Of a DNA stretch of 64,000 bases, positions 19,501 through 29,939 are shown one piece after another (positions within the stretch are counted from its first letter, which is position 1; every line of letters starts with the position of its first letter). Under the pieces are notes generated by a model that saw nothing but the letters and a program-made list of their open reading frames with translations, had not been told where the DNA came from and made no database searches. Origin of the DNA: Acanthaster planci (Eukaryota > Echinodermata > Asteroidea > Valvatida > Acanthasteridae); assembly GCF_001949145.1 (NCBI RefSeq), contig NW_019091484.1, positions 612,643 to 676,642 on the forward strand. Direction: 5' to 3'. A program made the position numbers and the translations under genes.

Positions 19501-22500
19501 CTTTATAAAAGGCAGCATGACTGGCTGAAATACTCAAGCGTCAACAGATGTTCTCTGTCAGATTAGAGTAGCCACCAGACAGTCATTCCTGTGGATGTAA
19601 GTGTCCAGCAAATGAAGATATAAATTTTTTAACAATTTTGAAAACAGAAACAAATTAAAAATACACCAGCCCAGCAGAATCAACATTTGTAAATGCCCCT
19701 GGCATGTCAAACCTCCTCATTTCCAAACCAAATTGTTACTGGACCCCTCCACAAGTCTGACGAACATCGTTTTTTTACGATTGGTTTGTTTTACCGTGCT
19801 CTTTGTTTTGATGTCTTACTCAGTGTAATGATAAAAAAAAGGGTGAGAACTATCGAGGTTTCCTCAGTGGATTTCCTTTGTGCAAGGGGGCATTCTTAGG
19901 AGTGGTTTTTGCAACTTGGGTCTCATTTTTTGGTTGGGTCACAACTCTGTGGTGCTGCTGCAGCATCAAAACATTTGCTTTTCACAAAAAATACAAGTCA
20001 GCGGTTGCCAATAAACAATGGGTATTTTCTTGGCTGCTTTTCTAAAAAACCCACTTGTTTAAGTGACAATTGATTTGATTGTTTCTAGGGTCACACTAGG
20101 TCAGTCCATTGGTTAAATTGATTTTATTTGTTCACTGTGAAAGTTTCTTTTCCCCATATCTTTGTTTTATTGTTTTTAATTTGAACAGGTCCTTGATATG
20201 ATCATAGAGTACAAGCGAGAAGATATAACTGTTGTGGGTAACTTTGCTGAATCTGTTGTCCAAAAATGCCACCAACGAGTAAGTGTTTCATAAGTCGCAT
20301 GTCAGCTCAAACAAATTAATCTCTTTTGTTTGAGCGGTGTGTCGTAAAATCAGTCTCATATATTTTGCTTTGAAGTTGGAAAATTTTGAAGTCGTGAGAT
20401 AATCTGAGGCCACAATGAGTGTGGAGTCTCTCTCATCAAGACAAAAACCTCTCTGGTAAAATCTCAAGTCATTCTTGTCAAGTCAGACTGGAAACATCTC
20501 AACTCCCTCTTGTCAAGTCTTAAGTCACTGTGGTCAAGTCTCAAGTCACTCTTGTCAAGTCTCAAGTCACTCTTGTCAAGTCTCAAGTCACTGTGGTCAA
20601 GTCTCAAGTCACTCTGGTCAAGTCTCAAGTCACTGTGGTCAAGCCTCAAGTCACTCTGGTCAAGTCTCGGGTCACTCTGGTCAAGTCTCAGGCCACTCTG
20701 GTCAAGTCTCAAGTCACTCTGGTCAAGTCTCAGGCCACTCTGGTCAAGTCTCAAGTCACTCTGGTCAAGTCTCAAGTCACTGTGGTCAAGCCTCAAGTCA
20801 CTCTGGTCAAGTCTCGGGTCACTCTGGTCAAGTCTCAGGCCACTCTGGTCAAGTCTCAGGTCACTTTGGTCAAGTCTCACTTTTGGAGCTTCAAAAATTT
20901 ATGCAGGCACAGATCTTAGCAGCAAATCAAAACTTGAGTAATTCCAATTACTGAATGCATTTGTTACTTTCAAAGGCATCGTCTCTTGACCTTTAACCTT
21001 TGACCCCATCCCCAGGATCACGTCCACCCCCTTCTTTTCAGCATCTCAGGCATCGGCAAGCTCATCCTCCTTTTCTACTCGGGACTCCTCCCCTTCTGGC
21101 CTCTCAAAGAAGGCTTTGTTGAAATCCCTTTTGATTCGGTCGTCACAACCAATTTGTAAGATTCGTTTCGGTGTGGAAGGTGGATTTTTGCTGCACATTA
21201 TGTACAGTGGAAATCCATAAAGAACCTCACCTCGTCCGTCCATGGTTGCTAGGTTGATCATGTATTGCATGATGGGATACATTACTGGTTTGCATGCATG
21301 TCAAATTACTCACTTGTGGTACTCATTTTTGTCGTGCAGATTTATGGCACAAGGTTTTTATTTTTCAAAAGAAATTGAGACAAGGAGTAAGTTTGAGTGT
21401 CAAGCGATCGGTTGTCAAGTCCCACATTTTCATTGTGCATACCGTTTTCCCCTTTTCCCCCAATTAAACGCACTCGGGAACGATTCGCACAGGCACCGCA
21501 AATCCCAACCATTATGAGCACCAGGACATCAGTTAAGATGCTGGTGGCCTTCTACCTAGGCATCCTGCCCTTCCTCGATTTCGAGGAGGAATTCCTCGAG
21601 ATCCCCATGGGAAGAGAGTTGATCAAGAACTTGTAAGATGCTGGCTTTGGTGATCCGTAGATATGTCATTTGTGGTCTGTTGTCTTCGCTGTGCTCTGCG
21701 TTTCTTCTCACGGTGTTGGGGCTGCATTTAATGCATTTACAACGGGTTAACTTGTGTGTCAAGTGTAGTAGGATTCCAAATTTCTAAATTCTGTCTAGTT
21801 TAATGGGGGCAAGCGAAGGGGAATGCTGAAGCACCAGAAAACATTGAAAGAAGTGAGGGATCGCAGGATTGTGGTGGAAGGGGAGAGGACGTCGTTAAAT
21901 TGCTGTCACGTATAAAGCAGTGTTTCTGCATTGCTGATATATTATTTACCATGGTTTGAATGCTCCAAAACCTGATGGATAGAACCAGGGTCAGAAGGAG
22001 GGATTTCTTTCTTTTTTTATAAAAAGGGCTTATGGCATTGGCTGGAAATGAATGGAATCCCTTATTCTGACCATTTTTGACTGCATGGGAGGAAAAATGA
22101 GTTAAGGTATTGAGAAGTGCTTCAAGATTTCAGTCCACTCATAAGCCCGATTTCCAATTAGAAGGTAGAGCAGGTTTCGTTTAGAGTTCAGTCTACTTAG
22201 CTACTGGTCTCACCGGCAGATGGCAGATATGGCTTCATGCGGTGAGAGTTAAAAACCGTGTCAGAAATGGGCTTTATAGGGGCTACAGCTGCGTCTTTAC
22301 TTGTAATTAGCAAAGACCTAGACCTAGCCTCAGACGTAAGCTTTGGATGCAGCCTCAGCCAACTATCCACCTGCCGACTTGTGGCGGGTCCTCTCTCTCT
22401 CTCTGCTTTTCTTGCCTTGCACATACCCCCTTTTCCAAGATCTCTCTCTTGCACAGGTCTACATGTGCATGCTCGGTAGGTTTAACTTCATTCGTCCATT

Positions 22501-24708
22501 GATGTCAGGAAGTGTCCCCGCGTCGGGACGTCCATGACTTTGCGCATATATTGTACACTAGTCTGGTGGTAGCGGGGCTATTTCCCAAGTGTGCGGCTTA
22601 ACACACGGAGCCCATCAAATAGACATGATATTACAGGGCTCCAGGACTTGCACCATCTGACACCGATATAAACAGAAACAGTGGAGAGGTCATAGAAGGG
22701 CTAGGCTTTGCTTTTCTCTGTCATTCTCCAGTTTATGGGGATTTCTTGTCTGGTGAGACTTAAACATGCTAACGCAGACTACAAAAGACGGATCTTTTAG
22801 AAGAAAGTTTTTACACTTCTTGCCGTATACTAGGATGATGCCAACCAGCTGCCACCCAAACTGTTTCTTGATCTCTGTGTGTTAAGTCTCAATTTGACAT
22901 TGCAAACCAAACCTTATCCTAACTCATGCATGTACATCTTCATCTTCTCAACCATTATTAATATATATTTTCAATAACCCTCACATAAATACTCACAAAA
23001 TCATTTTCTTGTTAGTTTTTTAACCTCATAGTTAGACTGACTCTTTTTCCATGATGCCACATTTGTTTGTGTCAGTTTTTTCTGACTTCATTTACTGATT
23101 TTTCTCTTCATTTTGCCTGACGTTGAATTGTTTGAAAATTAACCTTTCTGTGTTTTTTGTCCAAAATGGTAGAAGTTCCTAACATAATTTTTACCATTTT
23201 CTTGCCTGAGTTCTAAATCACATTGTGGTTTGTCACTCTAAGTTAAAATACTAAACTTTGAATTGGAAGTGACTGCTGAGGTCATGGAGGCATGTTTTAT
23301 GTACAGGGGGGTTCTCGATGTTTGTATTTTTATACAAAGCAATTTAGCCTACATACAAGGTGCAGATGATTATTTGACTACATAGAGTACCGAAGTGTGA
23401 CGTCACTGTAAACCAGAAAGTGCAATGCAAATGAATGAAGTATGTGTGCGTGTTGGTTCTAGCGCTGGTTCATATGCTCATGCCTTTTACACACTAATTG
23501 TGCGCGTGACGTATTCACTTCGGTACTCTATGAAGTGTTGCATTCTTAACCCTAGTTTTCTGAACTGCTAAAAGATCTTAAAATCACAAACAAAACGTAC
23601 ATGCCAGTAGGGCATTTCTAGAATCTTGTGGATTAAAACGAACAGGTTACACTGTGGGGCATAGTTCATTTGATACAAGATTTCATCAGGAAACAAGGTA
23701 AGATTAGTATTTCCTCTTTTTCCCTTTCGAAACCGGCAGTGATGTTCAGAAGCGTTGGCAGAAGGCCCTGTTATGGGTGCTGGACTTCCTGCTTATCAAC
23801 AGGGTTTTGTTTGGACATCTGCAGAGACGGGGAATCAAGGTTGGTGCCTAGCCTCGGAGATCCGAGTCAAACACACCAGTTTCTGTGTTTCAACCACATT
23901 TACGTTTAATCAATATGAAGCATGCTGCGTACCGTTCAAGAGCAATACATGTGTGAGCAAACTTGGTCCTGTAAGCTCAACCGTCCACGGACTCACTCAC
24001 ACACACTGAATGTGTTCGAGCAAGCATGGTTGCGGGGTTTTGTTCTCAAATGACCATGCTTTTTCTCTTTTTTTGAAATACCCCACTGGCTCGTTCTTGT
24101 CAAAGACTCTGAGGATGGAGCTGTGACAGTCTGTTTGGATTGACCCAACTTACTTTCAAATTGTTGGCAGAGACTGGGAGTTTTTACCTGTTGCAAATGC
24201 AAACAAAGTGGATATTACATGTTCAACATGGTTGATTAGATCCCACAAAATGAGTCTTAAGGCCTCTTTAGTAAATGGTTTTGGTTTGCAAACAGAGTTC
24301 CTCATAATGACTTCTTGTATCTTGACGAAAGAGACATTATGTGAGTAAAAATGTTGAGGTTTCCAAATGATTTACTCGTGTGTTATGCAAGGCAGTTATT
24401 GCAAAAAGTGATTCTGGCAACTTCCAAGTCATTTTGTGAGATCGGGTCACGTAGATATTTGCTAACAGGTTGGTATAATCTCCAGAAAATCATCCCCGGT
24501 GTGTTCTATTTGATGACAGGTTTACGTGTGGGTTCTCAACAATGAGGCGCAGTGGGACAGGGCCATGAGTAAAAGGGTGGACGGAATCATGACGGACTAC
24601 CCTGCCAAGCTGGCCGAATACATGCGCAGGAGGGGTTACTGGCAGGACGGACGGGCTGGGCTGAGGAACGAGAACTACAACACATTTGATAATGGAGTGG
24701 GCCAGTAG
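16508..24708 (+). CDS. GDPD1: Glycerophosphodiester phosphodiesterase domain protein (GDPD1/GDPD3-type lysophospholipase D)
   Basis: ER-type membrane enzyme; vertebrate relatives cleave lysophospholipids, including N-acyl ones, to lysophosphatidic acids. Exons: 16508-16646, 16992-17034, 17959-18094, 18356-18401, 18903-19027, 20189-20278, then either 21016-21155 or 21493-21632, then 23740-23839 and 24520-24708 (TAG). Using one of the pair gives 335 residues; the human protein is about 314. Residues 4-29 are a hydrophobic N-terminal anchor. The GDPD catalytic set is visible: HRGGAGENLENT with His44, metal-binding Glu71 and Asp73 in LEIDC, and SHD with His86. Later blocks are IPLLREVFE, PINLDIK, and GIMTDYP near the C-terminus. 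The start ATG is the first in frame, directly before the hydrophobic anchor. A possible 5' UTR acceptor (TTCTGCAG) sits near 16453. The C-terminus is about 20 residues longer than in vertebrates. I cannot tell GDPD1 from GDPD3 orthology; this is probably the pre-duplication gene. Confidence 0.93.
19118..19684. mobile_element. TTAA-ended MITE, degenerate copy (family T1)
   Basis: Starts TTAAGCACTTGCTGCCGGGG and runs about 565 bp with clear similarity to 53113-53668, sharing blocks such as GTATACCACTGTTTG, GAGTAGCCACCAGACAGTC and the AAATGAAGAT region. The right end (CCCAGCAGAATCAAC) is eroded. It lies in a GDPD1 intron. TTAA termini suggest a piggyBac- or Kolobok-type origin. Confidence 0.65.
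20518..20874. repeat. 21-bp minisatellite, 17 units, with 147-bp higher-order period
   Basis: Exactly 357 bp = 17 x 21 bp, unit TCTCAAGTCACTCTGGTCAAG with point variants. Ordered variants show a second level: units 5-9 are repeated as units 12-16 (variants ACTGTGG, CCTCAAG, TCTCGGG, TCTCAGGCC in the same order), a seven-unit period of 147 bp. Because 21 is divisible by 3, the array gives long repetitive open frames on both strands; these are artefacts. It sits in the GDPD1 intron, 141 bp before alternative exon A. Confidence 0.95.
21016..21155 (+). CDS. GDPD1: GDPD1 alternative exon A (mutually exclusive with exon B)
   Basis: 140-bp exon starting in phase 0 after CCCCAG and ending with two bases of a codon before GTAAGATTC. 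It encodes residues 194-240, including LILLFYSGLLPFWPLKEG and FVEIPFDS. It aligns over its whole length, without gaps, to exon B and to the single vertebrate GDPD1 segment containing LFFTGLLPF and FFEIPM. The hydrophobic stretch followed by the EIP motif lies between the TIM-barrel metal site and the C-terminal barrel strands. Since 140 is not a multiple of 3, using both exons or neither shifts the frame. Confidence 0.85.
21493..21632 (+). CDS. GDPD1: GDPD1 alternative exon B (mutually exclusive with exon A)
   Basis: Also exactly 140 bp, phase 0 at its 5' end (after TTCGCACAG) and the same split codon at its 3' end, with donor TT|GTAAGAT identical to that of exon A over nine bases. It encodes KMLVAFYLGILPFLDFEEE and FLEIPMGREL, aligned without gaps to exon A. 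Shared residues include FY.G.LPF, E.F and EIP. A 337-bp intron separates the two. Its EIPM is closer to the vertebrate sequence than the EIPF of exon A, so B may be the ancestral version. Confidence 0.85.
23383..23530. mobile_element. 148-bp MITE with TA-GAGTACCGAAGTG termini (family T2, copy 1)
   Basis: Perfect 15-bp inverted ends, TAGAGTACCGAAGTG and CACTTCGGTACTCTA, extended to 17 bp by the flanking CA/TG. If the outer TA is the target duplication, this is Tc1/mariner-like. It contains GTGACGTCAC, a perfect CRE-type palindrome, near its left end. It is located in a GDPD1 intron. Confidence 0.8.
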
Positions 24709-24919
24709 ACCGGAACGGGACAACAAAATTGAGGGACCACTGGTCGATTTCTCCTGGTAACCTGTGCACAAAATGTATTGTGGGTACCTGGCAAAAGTTG
24801 CCCAGGGTTAACTAATAGTCCTGTACTGGTGCTCAAGGTGCAACGTTATTACTATACCTGCTTGACTGGGCTCATAAACATTCCAAAAAAACCACCTCGG
24901 CACCCTGGGGAGTACATGG

Positions 24920-25303
24920 NNNNNNNNNNNNNNNNNNNNNNNNNNNNNNNNNNNNNNNNNNNNNNNNNNNNNNNNNNNNNNNNNNNNNNNNNNNNNNNNN
25001 NNNNNNNNNNNNNNNNNNNNNNNNNNNNNNNNNNNNNNNNNNNNNNNNNNNNNNNNNNNNNNNNNNNNNNNNNNNNNNNNNNNNNNNNNNNNNNNNNNNN
25101 NNNNNNNNNNNNNNNNNNNNNNNNNNNNNNNNNNNNNNNNNNNNNNNNNNNNNNNNNNNNNNNNNNNNNNNNNNNNNNNNNNNNNNNNNNNNNNNNNNNN
25201 NNNNNNNNNNNNNNNNNNNNNNNNNNNNNNNNNNNNNNNNNNNNNNNNNNNNNNNNNNNNNNNNNNNNNNNNNNNNNNNNNNNNNNNNNNNNNNNNNNNN
25301 NNN
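24920..25303. other. Assembly gap (384 N)
   Basis: Run of unknown bases just downstream of GDPD1, probably within its 3' UTR. Nothing can be said about its content. Confidence 1.
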
Positions 25304-25484
25304 ATGCCTCATCAAACGCAACACTCTCTTTCCTCGTTGTCAGTCATCAGGACTGGATTGGAACCTCCGACTTGATGGTTGGGGGTTACAAACCCAAACC
25401 ACAAATAGCCACATGTCCCCAAGTGGGACGTTGCCGTTGACATTGACCCAAACGTCAGCTTCAAAAAATGGGTTCAATAGGCGA

Positions 25485-25636
25485 TAGGGTACCAAAGTGA
25501 TTATGTCACATGCACAGTTATGTGTGTAAACGGCATTAGCGTGAGAACCAACGCATGCGCCAACACGCATGCACATTCCATTCATTTGTACTGCACTTTC
25601 TGGTTCAAAATGACGTCACGCTTTCCGTACTCTGTA
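25485..25636. mobile_element. MITE of family T2, copy 2, opposite orientation
   Basis: About 152 bp, reverse-complement relative of 23383-23530. Shared blocks are AACCAGAAAGTGCA, CAAATGAATG, GTGTTGG and TGACGTCA. The ends TAGGGTACCAAAGTG and CGTACTCTGTA have decayed. It lies downstream of GDPD1. Confidence 0.75.
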
Positions 25637-26669
25637 GCCCTACTGATTCTTAGAATCTCTTGATCACATCAGATACAGATTTATTCACGAGTCAGCTGTA
25701 GTAAATCAAAAGTCAGGTAATCTTTCCATTTTAGGAACTCGAGTAGAAGTGAAAAAAAAAAGATATAAAATTTCATTGCAGTCGATGTGTGATTAAACTT
25801 ATCTTAATGTTTGAAGTTGAAAGTGAGGCTTGAAGTGCAAAAAAGTCTGGCACCACCCCATTTAATAGATTACTTTAAATTTATAGATTCGGGGAACACA
25901 GTCAAAAATGGTGTCCCTTGAATGAGGTCTATTTTGTGAGACTTCTTCAATCCATCTGTCACCGTACGTACCGTTCTGTCACTGTAACCATGGTAACTGT
26001 CTAGATGCCCACCGTTCCTAATGGCTAGTTCACCACCTCTGACACAGTAGAAGCCCCTTTCTGTGCTGAAACGTGAAGCAGTTTTGCCTTACCACCAACC
26101 ATCACACCGTATTCCAGGTGCCAGTCCTGTGAGAAAAAGGCGTTCTCGCTTTGCATGCACTTGGAAACTCTATTCTGGGGTTTTTTGGGGGGGGTTGAAA
26201 ATGATGGTAGCTTCACACCTTCCATTGTCTTGTGAGCACACACATTTCAGAGAGGCTGCTGTTTGCTACCTAGAAGACAAAAAACATGAATCTTGAAAAG
26301 AAACGTTTCTATTAATATTAGGACGTACGGATGTATTTCTCTAACTATTGCTAGGATTGATGTTTATGGATGAATTGTCTTTCACCAATTTTTCAAAGTA
26401 TTTTGAAGTTAGAAGTTTTATTGGTATTTTTATGGACACAGAATATGTTATTTAGCATGTCTGAATGAACATGTATAGTATGTGTAATAGGTGCATGTAC
26501 ACTTTCATCTTTTTAAACTGTTGGTAGATATGGCCGACAGCAGATTTCAACCGTCTTTGTCTTTTTTTATGGACTCATTTTTAGCACATGAGGCATTTTT
26601 ACCAGATAGTATAGGGTAACGTCCTCATGTTGCAATGCTTACATGTACTTATATTTAACTGCAATTACC

Positions 26670-27021
26670 AATAAGCCTTTTGCGAGTTAAATTTGAAGAA
26701 AATCTGGTACACTTAGTTATCTAATTACACATAAACATAACAATTTCAATTTATTAAACTAAAGACACTGTTGCTATACCGTGTGATTTTGCAAAGCGAC
26801 CACCATCTCTGGAATGGAGTGGTTCCTTTGTGCCTTTCTTATCCATTGAAAAGTGTATTGTTGCAAGCCATCTCTTATGTAACTAAGCAAAAGCTTGCCC
26901 CAAATCACAAGGCATAGCAACAGTGTCTTTAGTGTGGAGAATTCAAATTGGTATGTTTACGTGAATTTAAAGAACTCAGTGTACCAGATTTTAATCAAAT
27001 TTAACTTGCAAAAGGTTTATT
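26670..27021. mobile_element. Foldback MITE, AATAAGCC termini (family T3, copy 1)
   Basis: 352-bp element that is almost a full palindrome. AATAAGCCTTTTGC on the left pairs with GCAAAAGGTTTATT on the right, AAAATCTGGTACAC with GTGTACCAGATTTT, and GACACTGTTGCTATACC with GGCATAGCAACAGTGTC. About 65% or more identical by eye to the copy at 31587-31952. Confidence 0.8.
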
Positions 27022-27535
27022 TCCAGTGATTTTCCAGTGAGGAAAACTGGGAAATTTCACAGCTTTGCCAAATTTGTGCATCATTACAATGGTAACATAA
27101 ATAGTTTCAGGCCATTCCTTGAAGGTTTTTTCTCTGGACGAAGAGTGAAAGTCACTTTTTAGAGGTTTGCAATAATCAGGTTTTGTAATTCTTACGCTGT
27201 ACCAACAGCTCAGAAGGGACCAGGGAGAGAGAACAGAAAAGACCAGGGATTGAGAGAACCGACAGATTGGTAGATTTATATCATCATTGTTTATTCTGTT
27301 GACAAAAGACAGTGTTGTTATACCCGTCACAAGTACATGTACATCACAAGCCACTGAGTGTTGAGCCAAATCACAAACCATTCAATGGAACAGCGACACA
27401 AGCATTCCTTTGTCACCGTTTTGTACCCAAGCACCTCGGACTTGTCTTGCAAAAGTGCTTATAACTGGACTTGTGAAGGACTCTTCACTAATACATGTAG
27501 CCACCAATTACATTGGGAAAGTACTTGAAGTATAT

Positions 27536-27775
27536 GTTCTGAGCAGAACAAAAGAGGGCGTGGTTTCTTTTGGTACTCACTGCATAGGCGCACCATGAGG
27601 CACACAAGTATATGAGCGTTTTGACGCGGAGCACGCTGAGTAGGCATAACTCATTTATACCAGCTTTTATGGTCTTTGAGAACATGCAAAACGTGTGCAA
27701 GAACCCGCTTGTAACCACCCGTCTTTCTTTTTGCCGATTGGGTGTGCACTTCAGCTTGGGGCGGATAATCTGGAT
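27536..27775. repeat. Dispersed repeat R1, copy 1
   Basis: Shares with 44270-44462 the blocks GAACAAAAGAGGGC, CAAGTATATG, TTTGACGCGGAGCAC, TATGGTCTTTG and the CCGATTGGG..GCACTTCAGCT end, in the same order and orientation. No termini or coding region were identified; it may be a SINE or a MITE internal part. Confidence 0.65.
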
Positions 27776-29939
27776 TAGAAAGATTAGAGTCAATTCTCCC
27801 CAATCTTTCAAAGTCCACCAGGTTTTGGAGGATTTAAGAGATAACTGAGGAGAGTTAAGAAAAACTATTTCTTTTAAGCTACATATGCCACTGAGTTCCT
27901 TCAACTGTGGGTGGGTGTTAGAGGATTAAGGGAGGTCCCAGGGGTGTTGGGTGGTCAAAGGAGTCTGAACTTTTAAGAAAGGAATTTATCATTTGTAATG
28001 ATAAATTTGGGTATTTCTATAAATTTGGGGTCCAGTGTGTGACATTTGCCTGTCCTTGTTGCACCTGACCTGTGTAATTTGACGGGATGTATCATTGAAA
28101 TTGACTTCAAATTATTTTTGTTTCGAAGGTAATTTGCATTGCGTGTACTTAGCCATTCTCAGAAATCAAAGAATGTGTTCTAAACTCACAAAATTAGAAG
28201 CCAGATGGAACAGGGATGGGAAAAATGGACCCACAAGTCATAGGATGGCCCATTTGCATATAGTGTGTAAAACAGGTGGAATTGGGTACCTGCAACATGG
28301 GAAAAAAAACCAATTATGCAAGGTGCTTGTTACAGACTGGGAGATTTTGGGATGAAGGATTCACAGTTGCACTAATCTGTAATACATTGATGAGGTAAAA
28401 TGTTGTACATTGCCTCTCTTTTTTTGGTTTTTAACTTGACTATCTATATTCCTCCCTCCTCTGCGACTGTTTTTCAAGTGAACTGATTCACATTTCCTGA
28501 CTTTGATCAGCAGTGTTGAAACTGGTCAGACTTCAACAAAGCTCAGACAAAGTTCAAACTAGATTTTGGTGCACCTAAAAAGCACATGTAATCTGTATTA
28601 GGCATTTTTTTCCAAAGAGTTGTGTGCGATGCTGTAGAGTTTGGTGCAGTGTGAGCGGTTTCCAAATACTAAAGGTCATGTTACGTTGAAATGGAGTCGC
28701 GTATTTGGAATTCCTGTGAATTGTAGATTTTATTCAAAATTGAAACAATGAAATTTCACATGTATCTTCTTTGCATTTTTAAAAATTAGTATCTGAAACT
28801 CCTTATATGCATATCATGTTTTGAAAAATTTTAAATTCCTTGACTTCAATTGTTACGAATCTCAAAACAAGAAGCAAGGATACTTAAAAGTACAAGTGAC
28901 TTGTACCTGAGTAATCCCTTCAGAAACAGCCACAGCTTCAGACATGTTAAGATTAAACTGTGTGCATGTATGCATTCACAATGCAATTAGACATACATAA
29001 ATCAGTCTTTTAGTAATTGATTGCAAGACGTTTCTCATTATTTCACAGTCTCAACAAAAGAATTATTTACTTACACCTGAAAATGATGATTGCATCTTTT
29101 CTTTCAAAATTTATGGGACGCTTGGTCCAATAGGTTGCACTGGCAGGAAGGTGGTCTTTGAGGACAATCGTCACAGGCTCTGCAAAACTGCGTCACACGT
29201 CTCCAGAGCCACTTTTGAGTTCAAGGCCTCTGAAAGAATCTTGCACGCCATTCAAGCAACAGGAATCCTCAACATTTTAACATCTAAACAGCGTTCATTT
29301 TCGTCAGACCAAGCTGAATGTAAACATCAAAACAACGTGCTCCGTTTAGGGTTTCCTTTATAATCTAATACAAAGTAAAACTCAAAAGTGGCCCCGGTGA
29401 CTTGAGACTCGTTTTCACAGAGCAGGTCACAATTATGACCTTAGAAACCCGTTCAGGAGCTAACAAGGGCATTCCTCACAGCATGGCATGTTCCGCTTCC
29501 CCTCCAGGCAAAAGCTGGCCACATTCCCAATGCGGCGAGGGGGTTGCAGCAAATTCAAATGGAACGCTGTCCACAGACAAAACAAACATCGTTGAAATTT
29601 TGCCGGCAGTGAGTGAGGAAACTCTGGTTGACTTTGTAGAACACTGCTTCTGAACGATGGGCCCCACTCGACCTAAAATGCTTGACTGCTTCTCATTCTG
29701 TGACGTTAATCTGCGGCTCACGTTGATAGGATATGACACTACAGGATTGATACCGAACACAAGTTTCCACACACAAGTGCACCAGGCAAAAGCTTCTAGC
29801 GGGAATTTCATGTCTCCTAATTTTAATATGAAGTTGTGATATTCAAAGCTTCTGTCAATTCCATGACACTGCTTCTGCCTGGGTTGTTCTTGCACAATTC
29901 CCAAGAATGCACGATACAAAAATCTACGAGTTAAAAAGG

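Larger units (their letters stand above)
25304..29939. other. Spacer between the convergent GDPD1 and PIGS genes
   Basis: The two genes point towards each other, so both 3' UTRs should lie here. It contains a T2 MITE (25485-25636), a foldback MITE (26670-27021) and one copy of a dispersed repeat (27536-27775). No exon is recognised. A 147-codon minus-strand open frame at 29476-29919, just past the PIGS stop, resembles no protein known to me and is probably untranslated. Confidence 0.55.

Noticed and set aside
20464-20954. Long repetitive open frames on both strands (heptad-like proteins)
   Set aside because: They are translations of the 21-bp minisatellite. All frames stay open because the period is a multiple of 3 and the unit lacks stops.
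29476-29919. 147-codon minus-strand open frame just after the PIGS stop codon
   Set aside because: Same strand as PIGS, but with no recognisable domain; more likely 3' UTR. A separate gene cannot be excluded without transcript data.
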